NCBI GenBank assembly: GCA_024803745.1
Contig: JANJXV010000004.1
Span: forward strand, 47,091,358-47,155,357
From: Megascapheus bottae
Lineage: Eukaryota; Chordata; Mammalia; Rodentia; Geomyidae
Direction of reading: 5' to 3'
DNA length: 64,000 nt
Part shown: piece after piece, positions 11,124 to 23,240 of the stretch
Layout: each line of letters opens with the position of its first letter
Numbering within the stretch: position 1 is the first letter of the stretch
Translations under genes and position numbers: made by a program
The notes under the pieces: model-generated
What the model was told of the DNA's origin: nothing
Database searches by the model: none
The model's input: only the letters and a program-made list of their open reading frames with translations

Positions 11124-12790
11124 TCTATTAAATCCTTTACAAGTTAACATCAAACAAATGGCAAATAAAGATTAAACATTGTAATCTTCTGCTTCTAATT
11201 TTATCAGATTTTGTTCTGCTGTTACCTATGTTGCATATAAATAAAATAAAATAGTTACAAGCCTAATTGTCTTCTGGTACACTATGGTTTTATTTTTCTA
11301 GCTAATGTTATTCCCTCAATTAAAAATAATCTGCTTTACCTATTGATTAAAGAACAAGAAAAGGAAGGCTAAGCATAAAAAATATATGGTTTTATCAGTT
11401 TTATTGTTTTGTTGATATTAAGTACTGGCTATATTCTTATCAAAAGGGTATAATGATTTTTTTTTGTTTTTACTAACTAGTCTGATTACCAGGAATTTAA
11501 GAGGTTAAGCTTTTTGAAGATTTTTAAGCTAGAGTATGTTTATTGTGAAAATTTCCCTAAGAAATCATTTCCTGTCCTTTCATTTCCAATGAAATCTTGG
11601 TGAGAAATATTCAAGCTAAAAATATTTTAGCACTTAATTCCAGAATTTAAAACAGAAGTTTCTCAGTAAAAGTACCTTTTAGAAACAAAAACCCTCAAGG
11701 TCAAAGTGCTGTCATTTAATTTGAATGATCAACACAATTGGAAGACGTTTTTCCCTGGGTGCATCCCATGTAACACTATGAGCAATCCTCTCTACTTATG
11801 TTCCCCCAAATGTTGTCAAATGTTGCTTTAAGAGCTAAATATTCTCCACATAGCCCAAGGAATATTTAAATGTGTGACTTTTTGAAGAAGGCATTTTAAC
11901 AGAAATGATACAAAATATAAAGGAGATATTTACATATTGCACTTGAGGAAATACTTCCAAATTATATATTTTAGAAAGGGCTGGGCATTGTAATGATACA
12001 GTCATACTAATTAGGTATGTGATATAGAGTTAACTTACTATGTAAATATTGGGGAAGTAGTTTTATATCCTACCTGTACTTCAAGTTGTGTACAGTGTAC
12101 AAGTAGCATTAATTTTTCTGACATCTTTTTGTGTTCCAAATATGCTTAGTATATTTTTCTAATAAGTATCTGTCATTAGAAGCTTGACATACTCAGAGAA
12201 AAAAGATATCGCTTACAGTTGTGCAGATGACTTCCAATATTTCTGCACTTCATGGTGAATTGCTCATTCACCTGAGTGTTTAACAGTGTCACCATGCTCA
12301 ACATTATCATATTTAATTGAATAGTTCAACAAGATAATATGCAAGGGCACACATTATCTTGTGAAATCATCCAATGCATTAGGCTCCCCATAAAATAGTG
12401 TAATATTTAAATGTAATACAGCATATTCAAAGAAAATCATACAAATAGCAGAAAAGAAACTAAAATGACCACAAGAGAGGCAATATGATAGAGAAAATGA
12501 GTGGTTGCATTGGGAAGCAATTTTTAACATTTGAGCACATCAATTCTTAAGCTTCACATTTTCAAACATTACAAGGAGCCAAGGCTGAGCAGCTTCAGGA
12601 AGAATTCTGGAGAAAAGCAGAAATATCCTTCTCGTAGGACCCCACCACTCCTTGTTCTATGATTCTAGAAAATCATTCCTAAGAGATTCCAATGATTATG
12701 CAAATATCCTTAGCATAGTCATTGAACCTCACCTATAAGAGTGTCTATGACCCAAGAGCTACTTGGCAGATTTGCCTGATCTCGGTCCAT
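11124..12790. other. Repeat-poor unique segment, 1.7 kb
   Basis: Apart from a short T-run (about 11458-11475) I recognise no SINE or L1 here, in a region otherwise saturated with them. No exon-like open frame is apparent. It could hold decayed old repeats or conserved non-coding sequence. Confidence 0.5.
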
Positions 12791-12796
12791 CTTAAA

Positions 12797-13061
12797 GTTT
12801 TACTTTGGTTGTTGTTAGTGTCCTGGAGCTTCAACTCCCAGGCCTAGACACTGTCGAGCTTTTGTGCATAATACCAGTGTCTACTATTTGAGCCACAGCT
12901 CTACTTCTAGCTTAAAAATAAAAAATAAATAAAAACAAACCTGTAGTTAATTGGAGATGAGAATCTCATGGACTTCCCTGCTTAGGCTAGTTTCAGTGAT
13001 CCTTAGATCTCAGCCTCTTGAGTGGCTATGATTACAGGTGAAAGCCACCAAAGCCCAGCTG
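12797..13061 (-). mobile_element. B1-Geo SINE
   Basis: Minus-strand reading gives the B1-like part (complement of 'ttgagtggctatgattacag'), linker, A-rich insert (about 12912-12940 region) and Geo module. Confidence 0.82.
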
Positions 13062-13284
13062 TAATTTTACTTTCTCATGGGCTTGGGAAATTTGCTGCCT
13101 AAAGTATCGTGTAGGATTAGATTTCCTTATTGACATTTGCTTTGTTCTGTTAAGCCTTCTCTGGGCTCCTGTCCCAGAATGCCACAAGACAAAGAAACAG
13201 GACCTTTGTTGCTGCTGATACCCTATTGAATCCTCAAACCAAATTTTATAATGGTAAAGTAGTAGATAAAGATATTTTAAAACT

Positions 13285-15370
13285 TTTAAGCTAGCAAAGG
13301 ATGCTAACCACTTCTCCATAATTACCCTAAATGTGAACAGGCTAAACAATCCAACCAAAAGACACAGAACAGCAGATTGGCTTAGAAAAACAAGACCCAT
13401 TGATTTTCCACATCAGTGCCAAAGACAGAATAAAACTCAAATAAAAGGATAGAAAAGAATTTTCAACTCCAATGCATCATGCAAAAAAGCAAGAGTAGCA
13501 ATCTTACTCTCTGATAAAATTAACTACTTGGTAAAATCACTACACAAAGATAAAGATGGCCACTACATATTAGTAAAGAGATCAATTCATAACCAGAATA
13601 TTACAATTATAAACATTTACTCCCCCAACATGGAAAAACCTAAGTATGTCAAGCAAATTCTCTTAGAGTTACAGGACAAGATAGATTCAAACACAATCAT
13701 AGTGGGAGACTTCAATATGCTACTCTCACCAAAGGACAGATCAGCCAAGCAAAACATAAGCAAAGAAAACTCTGAGTTAAATGACACCATAGCCCAGCTG
13801 GGCTTAACAGACATACATAGCATCTTCCACCCAATGGCAAAGCATTATACATTTTTCTCAGCAGCCTACAGAACATACTCCAAAACAGATCATAGAACAG
13901 TTCACACAAAGAACCTAAGAAGGTAACAGAGGACCGATATAATCCCCTGCATTCTATTTGATCACAGTAGAATCAGACTAGTTCTTATTCTAGTTCTGAA
14001 GGTAACAACCACTCAAACACTTGGAAGTTGAATAACACACTTCTGAATAACTCCTGGGTTGCAGAACAGGTCAAAGAAGAAATTGAAAACTTCTTATAAT
14101 GCAATGGCAATCAAGATAATCACAAAGGAACTTATGGGACACAGTAAGAGCAGTCCTAAGGGGCAAACTTATCACACTAGGAGCCCATAGTAAGAAGATA
14201 GAAGAAACTTATGTAAACAACCTAAATAAGAAAGTAAAGCTCCCAGAGGAGCAAGAAAAAGTTAAATCTAAAACATCTAGAAAGGCAGAAATAACAAAAA
14301 TAAAATTGGAAATATCTGAAATTAAAATAAGATCTACTATACATAACATTAATAAATTCAAAAGTTGATTTCTTGAAAGAGTCAACAAAATCAACAGACT
14401 GCTGGCAAGATTAATCAAAAAAAAAGGAGAGGAGAGACTCAAATAAACAAAATTAGAGATCCCAAGGGAATAATCACAACTGACATTCAAGAAATTCAGT
14501 ACATTATGAATAAGTATTTCCAGGACTTACAGTCAAAGAAAGAGGAAAATTTAGTAGACTGTCCACATTGAACCAAAGAGAGATAAGTCAACTGAACAAA
14601 CCAATTTCATATGAGATAGTGGAAGCAAGAGACATGCCAACCAAAAAGAGCCCAGGTCCAGGCGGTTTCAGTGCGGAATTCTGTAAGATTTTAAAGATGA
14701 GTTAATACTTTTACTCTTGAAAGTCTTTTGAGAAATAGAAGCAGAGGGAGCTATCCCAAACTCATTTTATGAAGCCAATATCACACTCATCCCCAAACCA
14801 GGGAAAGACCCAACAAAAAAAGAGAACTAAAGACCAATCTCTCGGATGAACACAGACACAAAGCTCCTCAATAAAATACTAGCAAACAGAATCCAGAAAC
14901 AAATTTTAAAAATTATATACTATGAACAAGTAGGGTTCATCCCACAGATGCAAGGCTGATTAACATTTGCAAATCAATTATTGTAATACGTCATAACAAT
15001 AGAGCTAAGGTTAAGAATCATATATGATAATTTCACTACAGAGGAATAGATACAAAAAATGTGGCACATATATTCAATAGAATTCTACATAGCCAACAAA
15101 CAAGATAAAATAATGGCATTCACTGGGAAGTGAATGAAACTAGAGCAAATCATGTTGATTGAGATAAGACCAAAGGAACAAAAGCATACAGTCTTCTTGA
15201 TATGTGGATATTAGATCCAAACAATACAAGAGCTATGACTCAATTTTCAGGTATGGAAGGTTACTGATACAATCTTGTAGGTATAAATGTAACTACATAG
15301 ACATAAAAATCTATGATGGGATTTATATTCTATAGACATAATATTATATAGATTAATATGTATCTATGAC
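13285..15370 (+). pseudogene. Old L1 ORF2 relic (endonuclease and part of RT)
   Basis: 13300-13920 reads as L1 ORF2 endonuclease. An open stretch at 13528-13926 contains 'GHYILVKRSI', 'IINIYSPN', 'IIVGDFNMLLS' and 'YTFFSAAYRTYSKTDH', the expected order of AP-endonuclease motifs. 14640-14990 retains the start of the RT domain (equivalent of SPGPDGF...EFY and '[18 protein letters not shown]'). It is broken by stops and frameshifts and is missing the RT catalytic centre, because at about 15040 the sequence jumps to the ORF2 C-terminus and 3' UTR (15040-15370). Non-functional. Confidence 0.85.
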
Positions 15371-15506
15371 ATACAAACTCTCACCTTAATTTTCACTATG
15401 TTCTAAAATTTGTGTGCCAGTGACTGCATATAGAGATTCCCTTCTTGAATACTTGTTTGTTAAACTTGATATTTGAAATATAATGTAAAAATCAGTGTTA
15501 ATTTTT

Positions 15507-15833
15507 TTTGCCAGTCCTGGGGCTTGAACTCAGGGCCTGAACACTGTCCTTGGGCATTCTTTTTTTTTTTCTTTTTTTTTTTTTTTGCCTGTATGTGGTA
15601 CCTGTATGTGGTACCTAGGAATCGAACCCGGGTCTTCATGCATGCTAGGCAAGCACTTTAACCACTAGGCCAAACTCCCGGCCCATCCTTGGGCATTGTT
15701 AAGGATAAAGTTCTACCACTTGAGCCACAGCACCACTTCTGGCTTTTTCTATGTATGTGGTACCGAGTAATTGAACTCGGGTCTTTGTGCATGCTAGGAA
15801 AGCACTTTACCACTAGGCCAAACTCCCGGCCCC
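15507..15833 (-). mobile_element. IDL-Geo SINE interrupted by a second SINE
   Basis: The outer element comprises 15507-15558 (Geo end) and 15698-15833 (rest of Geo plus the ID-like monomer), separated by an inserted IDL unit. The interruption lies inside the Geo module. Confidence 0.9.
15559..15685 (-). mobile_element. Solitary IDL monomer inserted in an IDL-Geo SINE
   Basis: It consists of the ID-like left monomer alone, plus a short duplication of 'gtaccacatacag' and a long A-tail (T-runs on +). The 12-bp duplication 'tccttgggcatt' at 15547-15558 and 15686-15697 is derived from the host SINE and proves a separate insertion. Confidence 0.92.
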
Positions 15834-15872
15834 AATAAAATCATTTAATAAAACAAAACAACAAAAACTTTT

Positions 15873-16097
15873 AAGCCGGGCAAGGTGGCTCATAACTGTA
15901 ATCCCAGCTACTCAAGATGCTGAGATCTAAGGACTGTGGTTCAAAGCAATCCAGGGCACTCAAAAAAGTGAGTCTCTTATCTCCAACTAATCACTAAAAA
16001 ATAGGAGGTGGGCCTATGGATCAAGGAGTAGGGTGAGAGCCTTGAGCTGAAGAGCTCAGGGAGCTCAGAGTTCAAGCCCCAAGACTGACAAAAAAAT
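15873..16097 (+). mobile_element. B1-Geo SINE
   Basis: A clear 7SL-type start (gccgggcaaggtggctcata, taatcccagctactcaaga), the 'cttatctccaactaatcact' linker, Geo module and A-tail. Confidence 0.92.
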
Positions 16098-16252
16098 TAA
16101 AAGTTTTGTATGAAATGTTAGGTGAAATATTTATTTTTTTCTTGCTATTACATTAAAATAAATTGTGGGACCATCCACTGGAAGATTATTGCTGGAGTGC
16201 CTCTGTTCGGAGAGGACATATATGAGTTGATATTGTTATAAATGTACTTAGC

Positions 16253-16450
16253 AGGCCGGGAGTTTGGCCTAGTGATAGAGTGCTTGCCTAGCATGAATGA
16301 AGACCGGTTTCAATTCCTTGGTACCACATACATAGAAAGAAAAGCTGGAAGTGGTGTTGTGGCTCAGGTGGTAGAACTCTATCCTTGAGAAAGCCCAAGG
16401 ACAGTGCTCAGGCCCTGAGTTCAAGACCCAGGATGGACAAAAAAATAAAA
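16253..16450 (+). mobile_element. IDL-Geo SINE
   Basis: Full dimer starting 'ggccgggagtttggcctagt' and ending 'gacccaggatggacaaaaaa'. Confidence 0.93.
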
Positions 16451-16580
16451 ATACAAAGTATATGTATTTAGCTATTCATACATAGATATAATGGACATGA
16501 AATGAAATTAAACATGTCAATATGATTTATAAAGAACTTAAATATAATCCAGCAATTCGATCTTTGTTTTAAAAATTATG

Positions 16581-16693
16581 GGCCCCAGAAGTGTCTCTGT
16601 GGCTCAAGTGGTGGAAGTGCTAACCTTGAGCTGAAGACCTCAAGGACAGGGCCCAGGCTCAGAGTTCAAGCCCCACAACCTAAACAAAAAAAA
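16581..16693 (+). mobile_element. Geo module alone (5'-truncated SINE)
   Basis: Only the right-hand module is present (ctctgtggctcaagtggtgg ... gagttcaagccccacaacc) with an A-tail. Its 'gagctgaagacctcaagg' variant resembles the B1-Geo form rather than IDL-Geo. Confidence 0.85.
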
Positions 16694-16699
16694 AGCTAT

Positions 16700-17515
16700 A
16701 ATGAAAAAGCTAGACCTATAGCAAGTATATAATATTGAATAAGAGATGTTAAATTTTTTATACACTGTTATAAAGCAGAAAAAACATTCTTATCTGAAGT
16801 TTCAAAGCTAAAGGCTATAAAACAGACACAGCATGCTTTTTAGTTTCTTTTTTATACTGGGCTCATAAGACATTTAATTGGAAATCTGAAGATCACATGA
16901 CACAAAATGTGCTTCATTTCCTTTGAATGCATCCTACTATTCTCTCCTTAGTGGATGTTATTACACATATATTTTGACACTTTCAGGACAGACCAAAAAA
17001 GTACAAGCTGTCACAATGAATATTTTAATATTCAGTATTAGAGTATTTATTTAGACATTAAATTAGCCTTCCCTCAGTTAATTGGAAATTCACTCACTCA
17101 TAGTAAAAGGAACAGATTTGGTGACCCTTTTGGTGATTATGCCTTGCATATTATATATATATATATATACATAAATTATAAAAGACAATTGATTAAAGAA
17201 GTAAATATCTTAGAAAAATTATCATTTCACTAAATTTAAGTTAAGCTAGTACCATGTAAGTATTTTTGATCAAATATACAAATGATTCTTCTAATTTAGA
17301 ACATAAATTAGATCAGAAAGGGTCAATACTTTGTAATATGTATGTAGTACATGATCAAGAAGCAAGCTGAATAAAATCTTACAAATAGAAATGTACATCT
17401 TTCAGGAAGTATTTTTCAAGGATTCTTGCATAGTTTTCTTAAATTAGTATACTGTATTATGCTACCTGATAGGTCTCTGAGAATTTTAATAAAACATAGA
17501 CTTAAAATGGAGAAG
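16700..17515. other. Unique AT-rich DNA with short (TA)n
   Basis: A TA run lies at about 17151-17170. No gene or other repeat recognised. Confidence 0.5.
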
Positions 17516-17516
17516 C

Positions 17517-17752
17517 CAGGAGCCAGTGGCTCTTACCTTTAACTCTAGGTATTCAAGAGGCTACAACTTAGAAATAAAAAATCTCAGATCAGACCCAGTG
17601 TAAGAAATAAAAGTCCATGAGTCTCAGATTCCACATCCATTTAATTAGCAAAATCCTTGGGTGGAGGCATGTCTCAAATGGAAAAAGGCTAGCTGTGAGT
17701 ATAACAAGCTAAGGGATTGTTAAGTGTGTGAATTCAAGTCCAGGTACTGGGG
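17517..17752 (+). mobile_element. B1-Geo SINE, old
   Basis: Diverged B1-like start (ggagccagtggctcttacct), 'agtccatgagtctcagattc' linker and Geo module. Confidence 0.75.
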
Positions 17753-17802
17753 AAAACTATGTCAGTTCTTGTATCTGGCAAAAATTCAACTGTTGTCAAT
17801 TG

Positions 17803-17913
17803 GCCGGTGGTTCACCCTGATAATCATACCTATTCAAGAGGCTGAAATCTGAGGCTGGCAGTTCAAAGCCAGTGCAGGCAGAAAAGTCCATGAGACTCTT
17901 ATTTTCAATTAAT

Positions 17914-17966
<53 letters not shown>

Positions 17967-18065
17967 TGGCTCAAGTAGAAGAGCATTAGCCTTGAGTAAA
18001 AATGTTTAGGGACAGAGCATAAGTTCAAGCCCTAGGACCCAAGACCAGCACAAACACAAACAAAA
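17803..18065 (+). mobile_element. B1-Geo SINE with internal (CA)n expansion
   Basis: B1-like left part and linker (catgagactcttattttcaa), then about 24 CA units at 17915-17963 replacing the start of the Geo module, which resumes at 'tagtggctcaagtagaagag'. Confidence 0.88.
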
Positions 18066-18115
18066 ATATCAAATATAGCTTGAACTGAGAGACGAGTAGC
18101 CCAGCTAAATATTTT

Positions 18116-18309
18116 TTTTTTGCCAGTCCTGGGCTTGAGCTCAGGACCTGAGCACTGTCCTTGGACTTTCTCAAGGCTAGAGCTCTACCACTTGAACCTC
18201 AGCACCACTTCTGGCTTTTTTCTATGTATTTGGTACCGAGGAATCAAACCCGGGTCTTCGTGCGTGCTAGGCAAGCACTCTACCACTAGGCCAAACTCCC
18301 AGCCCCCAA
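18116..18309 (-). mobile_element. IDL-Geo SINE with TSD
   Basis: Minus-strand full dimer flanked by 'ctaaatattttt' at 18104-18115 and 18310-18321. Confidence 0.94.
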
Positions 18310-18579
18310 CTAAATATTTTTGTTTTCAGTATAGCTTAGGGGGGTAAGCAGAGGTCATTACTACCTGAAAATATCTTTAGTAAATAAAATATGTATGAGT
18401 TGGGAGGGGAGATGTCCTGACAGTTCAGAAATGTTTGAGAAGACTACCACGTTAATATTACATAGTCTACCCAGTACAAGCCAATTAGTCAGTAGTCAGC
18501 ATCCTAATAGACTTCTCATTAGACTTTTCCTGGCATCCTTGTGAGTACTTCTTTCCTGTGGGTACAACTCTTAAAACCT

Positions 18580-21362
18580 TAAAAGAAACAAAGCTGTGCA
18601 GATTCAGAAATACTGAAATTATTCCCTGCATTCTCTCAGACCACAAGGGCATCAAATTGGAACTGAACACCAATCTCCACCAACGAAAACCCTATAACTC
18701 ATGGAGATTGAACAACACATTTTTGAACACCAATGGGTCTTTGAGGCGATCAGAACAGAAATTCAAGTTTATGAAATTTAACAAAAAGGAACACACAAAC
18801 TATTAACTCCTTTGGGACACAGCCAAGGCAGTACTTAGAGGAAAATTTATAGCTCTGAGTGCTTACATTAACAAATTGGAAAAAGTGCAAACCAACAATT
18901 TAATGTGTCACCTTAAGCTCCTGGAAAAAGAGCAACAAACAAACCCTAATCCCAGTAGAAGGAAGCAAATTATTAAAAATCAAAGCAGAATTAAATGAAT
19001 TGGCATCCAAAAAACTATAGAAGGAATTGACAAAACAAGGGGTTTGTTCTTTGAAAAAATTAACAAAACTGACAAACCCTTAGCAAATCTTACCAGAAAA
19101 AGAAGGGAGCATACCCAAATAAACAAAATCACAGATGAGAATGGTAATATCACGACAGAAATTACCAAGATCCAGAGCATCATGAGGGAATACTTTTCAA
19201 ACATTTATGCCAACAAATTTGAGAATCTAAAAGAAATGGATGAATTTCTAGCCAATAAAATAATACCCACACTGAACCAAGAAGACACAATCCAACTAAA
19301 CAGACCTGTTTTAAGCACTGATACATCCATTAAAAGCCCAAGGCCAGATGGATTCACAACTGAATTCTATAAGGTCTTCAAAGCAGAGCTCATGCCATTA
19401 TTCCTCAAGCTCTTCAACGAAATTAAAATCGAAGGTTCATTGCCAAACTCATTCTACAAAGCCACTATAACCTCATGCCAAAACCAGACAGAGATTCATC
19501 AAAGAAAGAGAACCATAGACCCATTTCTTTGATGAATTTTGAGGCAAAGTTTCTCAACAAAAAAATGCCAACCATCTTCAGCAACTCATCAAAAAAATTA
19601 CACACTATGATCAAACAGGATTCATCACAGGGATGCAAAGCTGGTTCAACATACATAAGTCAATTAATATAATTCAACACATCAACAGGAGCAAGGACAA
19701 GAATCAAATGATTGTCTCAATAGATGCAGAAAAGGCATTTGACAAGATCCAACACCCCTTTATGCCAAAAGCTCTGGAGAAACTAGGAATCCACGGAACA
19801 TTCCTCAATATAATAATGGTTGTGTATGACAAACCCACACCTAGCATTATACTTAATGGCAAAAAGCTGTAGCCATCGCCTCTAAAATCTGGAACGAGAC
19901 AAGGATGCCCACTCTCTTCACTCCTTTTTAACCAGGATTAACTCCAAATGGATCAAAGACCTCGAGGTAAAAGTAAATACACTGAAAACTTTACAAGAAA
20001 TAATAGGAGCTACACTAGGTCTCCTTGGCACAAGCAGAGCTTTCTTAATAAGGACCCAGAAATACAACAAATCAGAAAAAGTCTGGATAAGTGGGATTGC
20101 TTTAAGCTACAGAGATTCTGAATCGCAAAGGACATAGCTAGCAAATTAACTACAAAGCTTACGGAGTGGGAGAAGGTCTTCAATAACCATATAACAGACA
20201 AAGGCCTCATATCTAAAATATATCAACAGCTCAAAAAATTGAATCTTTCCAAAACTAATCTCCAAAGGAACAACCATCCTTTTAAAAGGTTGACCAAAGA
20301 CTTAGTGCCTTCTCTGAAGAAAAAATAACAATGACCTATATACACATGAAGAAATGCTCAACATCTCTGGCCATAAAAGAAATGCAAATTAAAACAACTC
20401 TAAGATTCCACCGCACTCCAGTTAGAATGGCCAGGATCAAGAAATCAAATAACAACAGATACTGGAGGGGATGTGGCCAGGAGAGATCACTACTACACTG
20501 TTGGTGGGAGTGCAAACTTGTTCATCCACTATGGAAAGCAGTATGGCAGTGCCTCAAAAGGCTAAACATAGAGCTCCAAGCTCCCCTATGACCCAGCAAT
20601 TCCACTCCTTGGCATTTACCCAACCGTCCAGTGGATTCTAAATCCACTAGCACAATGATATTCATTGCAGCACTATTTACCATAGCAAAGATATGGAACC
20701 AACCCATATGCCCTTCAGTTGATGAATGGATCAACAAGATGTGGTAGTTATACACAATGGAATTCTATGCTGCTGTCAGAAAGAACAACATTGCCCCATT
20801 TGTAAGGAAATGGAAAGTCTTAAAAAAAATCATATTAAGTGAAGTAATCCAAACTCAAAAAACGACATTGCCCCATTTTTTAGGAAATGGAAAGACTTAG
20901 AAAAGATCATATTAAGTGAAGTTTGCCAGACTCAAAGGAACATAGGCTCAATGGTTTCCCTCATTTGTCATAATCAATAGAAACCTTGGGCTCTCCTAGC
21001 AGAGATTTACAATAGAACAAAACCTAGATACATAATGCCATATAGAAATAAAAGGACCTCCAGGATATAGAAACAAAAGCCATATAATGAGTGATTGTTG
21101 TCCTTAATGTACTATGTTATCTCTCATCTCTTTTGCTGTCCCTTGGTTATTACAGTATTTCACCTTGCTATCATATATATTGTATATATGCTTATTTGGT
21201 TATTTGAAATTTGATATGGAAGGGGAAAACAAGATGAGGGTTGGGGGAGGGGAGAGGGAAATGGGGACCAAGACATAAGAGAGGGTATCAATGTTTGTGA
21301 AGTAATGTACCTTCTATCTGGTGAATATAATGTAACCCTTCTATTAATCACAATAAAAAATA
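18580..21362 (+). mobile_element. 5'-truncated L1, internally deleted (type A 3' end)
   Basis: It starts near the end of the ORF2 endonuclease ('IIPCILSDHKGIKLELN') and continues through the linker (open stretch 19044-19532) into RT ('[14 protein letters not shown]', about 19720-19760; '[12 protein letters not shown]'). At about 19931, just after 'GCPLSS', it jumps to the C-terminal part of ORF2. This removes roughly 800 bp compared with the L1 at 60.7 kb, including the catalytic YADD-type motif. ORF2 C-terminus, 3' UTR with polypurine tract (21220-21270) and an A-rich tail follow. An imperfect tandem duplication of about 80 bp lies at about 20785-20943. Stops and frameshifts throughout; not active. 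Confidence 0.92.
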
Positions 21363-22004
21363 TATGAAAAAACCCTTAAAATTACCATTGGATTCTTCTG
21401 GAAAAAAATCATTACAATTTATAGTTCCAACCCAAAACTCTTTGTGAATTTGGCTTCTTTCTGATGTTATAGAAAATAAAACATCATTACTGAACACTTC
21501 AGAGCATTCTAGTTTTACACTCCAGTTCTTATAGTGGATTTTTTTCCCATGTTGACACAAGTGGTTCTTTTAAGTTTCAGAACATTTTGGTCCACAGAGT
21601 TTTAAAATCCCAAGTATTGACGCCTCTCTTATTCTACAAATGCCGCTTTTCCTAATCCATGTCTATGGATCTCATAAAGGACCATGAATATAAAAATAAC
21701 CAAAATTTTATGGAATGTTCTATAAATAACAAAAGTGAGAAAGCAGGACTAATAAATCCTAATAATAACCCACGTTATCACCTGTCTAGGAATATAAGCC
21801 TTATGAGGGTAGCACTTTACACGATAGTGACATTCGTATTTATAAAAGTTCATATACTTCATGAACATGGTGGTAACCACAAGACAACAATAATTGAAAT
21901 AAATTTTCTGTGCTTATGTATATATAACATTCAGGTATAGGGTTTCATGCTTATGTTTCCTTGTTTATTTGGTATGTTGGCTTTAGAACCAATACACTTC
22001 TGTG
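21363..22004. other. Unique non-coding DNA
   Basis: No recognised repeat. The open frame at 21659-21940 (+) lacks family resemblance or splice context. Confidence 0.5.
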
Positions 22005-22165
22005 TGAAATATGCACAGATGACACTTTGGTCTGTTTCAAGTCCCCACCGGCCTTATGATGCCTTTTTGAACAACACAGATAGGTTTCTGTGACATTCAG
22101 ACTTGGATGTCATCCAACGTTTTCAAGCTAAATGTAGATAAGACTAAATTATTACTCAGAGTCCC
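22005..22165 (+). pseudogene. Ancient CR1/L2-clade reverse transcriptase relic (probable)
   Basis: 22092-22157 translates to a peptide containing 'WMSSN', then 'FKLNVDKTKLLL'. This is the block that follows the catalytic YADD motif in CR1/L2-clade LINE reverse transcriptases (general form D-I-x-x-WM-x-x-NxLKLN-x-DKTE). About 75 bp upstream, 'tatgcacagatgacact' (22010-22026) reads as YADDT if one base is skipped. The spacing fits one RT domain with a frameshift. It is unlike the L1 copies around it. I am fairly sure of the motif but not of the family. Confidence 0.6.
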
Positions 22166-23156
22166 CACAATATCAGTCTTTATATATGTGTATATATACA
22201 TACATAAACATACACATACATATACTATATGTATTCTTTTCTTTTTAATTTTTTTCCTTTAACATCTAGTATATCTTTTAAAATTCCTCAGAGTTCATAA
22301 CACTGAACTTATTTTTACATTCTGGGGTTTGTTTTCAATGTAGATACTAATCAGGTTTTAAAGTCATTTTATTATCATCCTAAAGGACTTTCTACAATTT
22401 CCAAGTTGGGAAAAAAATCTTTGATGTGCTTCCATTATTTCTAGCCAGGATTATCATTGCTCATTATATTGTGGTCTATCCATTGTCACTTCTTACAGCA
22501 AGTGCAGAGTTGGTTAATATGTAAAGGCATACAAAAATTAAATATCTAATCATATTACTTTAGCAACAATGAAGTTCTATTTGCCTCTAAAAGAGCAGTA
22601 TATTCTATTTAAGCTTTTATTTCCAACAAACACGATGGGTTTCTGAGCTATAGTTAAGTGATCTGTTCTTACTAATTGGTATTTTTCTTTAGGAAAAATG
22701 CCAAGCACTGAAAATACTTACATACAAAGGCAACTTCACTTCATATAAAATATGGTTATAGTTATAATATTAAAAGGTTGAATAATTAGCATTTTATAAA
22801 TTAATTCTCCTTTTTCTGTAAACTTAGGGGGAGGCTTATCATATAAAAAAAACCTTGCTAAAATCACATACTATTTGTTATGCAAATAACCACCTCTGTG
22901 TTTATTTGTACCATTAATGTGAATACTAGCAGTAGGTTATTAAGCTTAATAAGGCAAAGCACACCTGCATCAGTGCTGGAAAAACAACCACCTCCACTTT
23001 AGCATCGATTCTGAAATGTGCACAATCCTTCCAGGAAAAATTAGCAATAGGGATCTGATGCATAATATTTGTCCTTAATCAGCCATTAACAAAAATAGAG
23101 CAAAATAAATAGTAAAGTATTCCTATTTCTTGCCTTCTATCTCATGTGTAAGGGAC
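22166..23156. other. Unique DNA with a candidate conserved element at 22850-23110
   Basis: 22190-22230 is a TA/CA-rich tract. 22850-23110 is free of recognisable repeats, less AT-skewed, and has several TAAT-type homeodomain-like words. The conservation is a guess from texture. Confidence 0.35.
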
Positions 23157-23239
<83 letters not shown>

Positions 23240-23240
23240 C
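23157..23240. repeat. (TA)n(GA)n compound microsatellite
   Basis: About 23 TA units followed by about 18 GA units, interrupted once near the end (gaaaga). Confidence 0.95.

Noticed and set aside
13528..13926. 132-codon open frame on +
   Set aside because: It is a surviving piece of L1 ORF2 endonuclease, not a host gene; frames break on both sides.
19044..19532. 162-codon open frame on +
   Set aside because: L1 ORF2 linker and RT N-terminal region in a truncated, deleted element.
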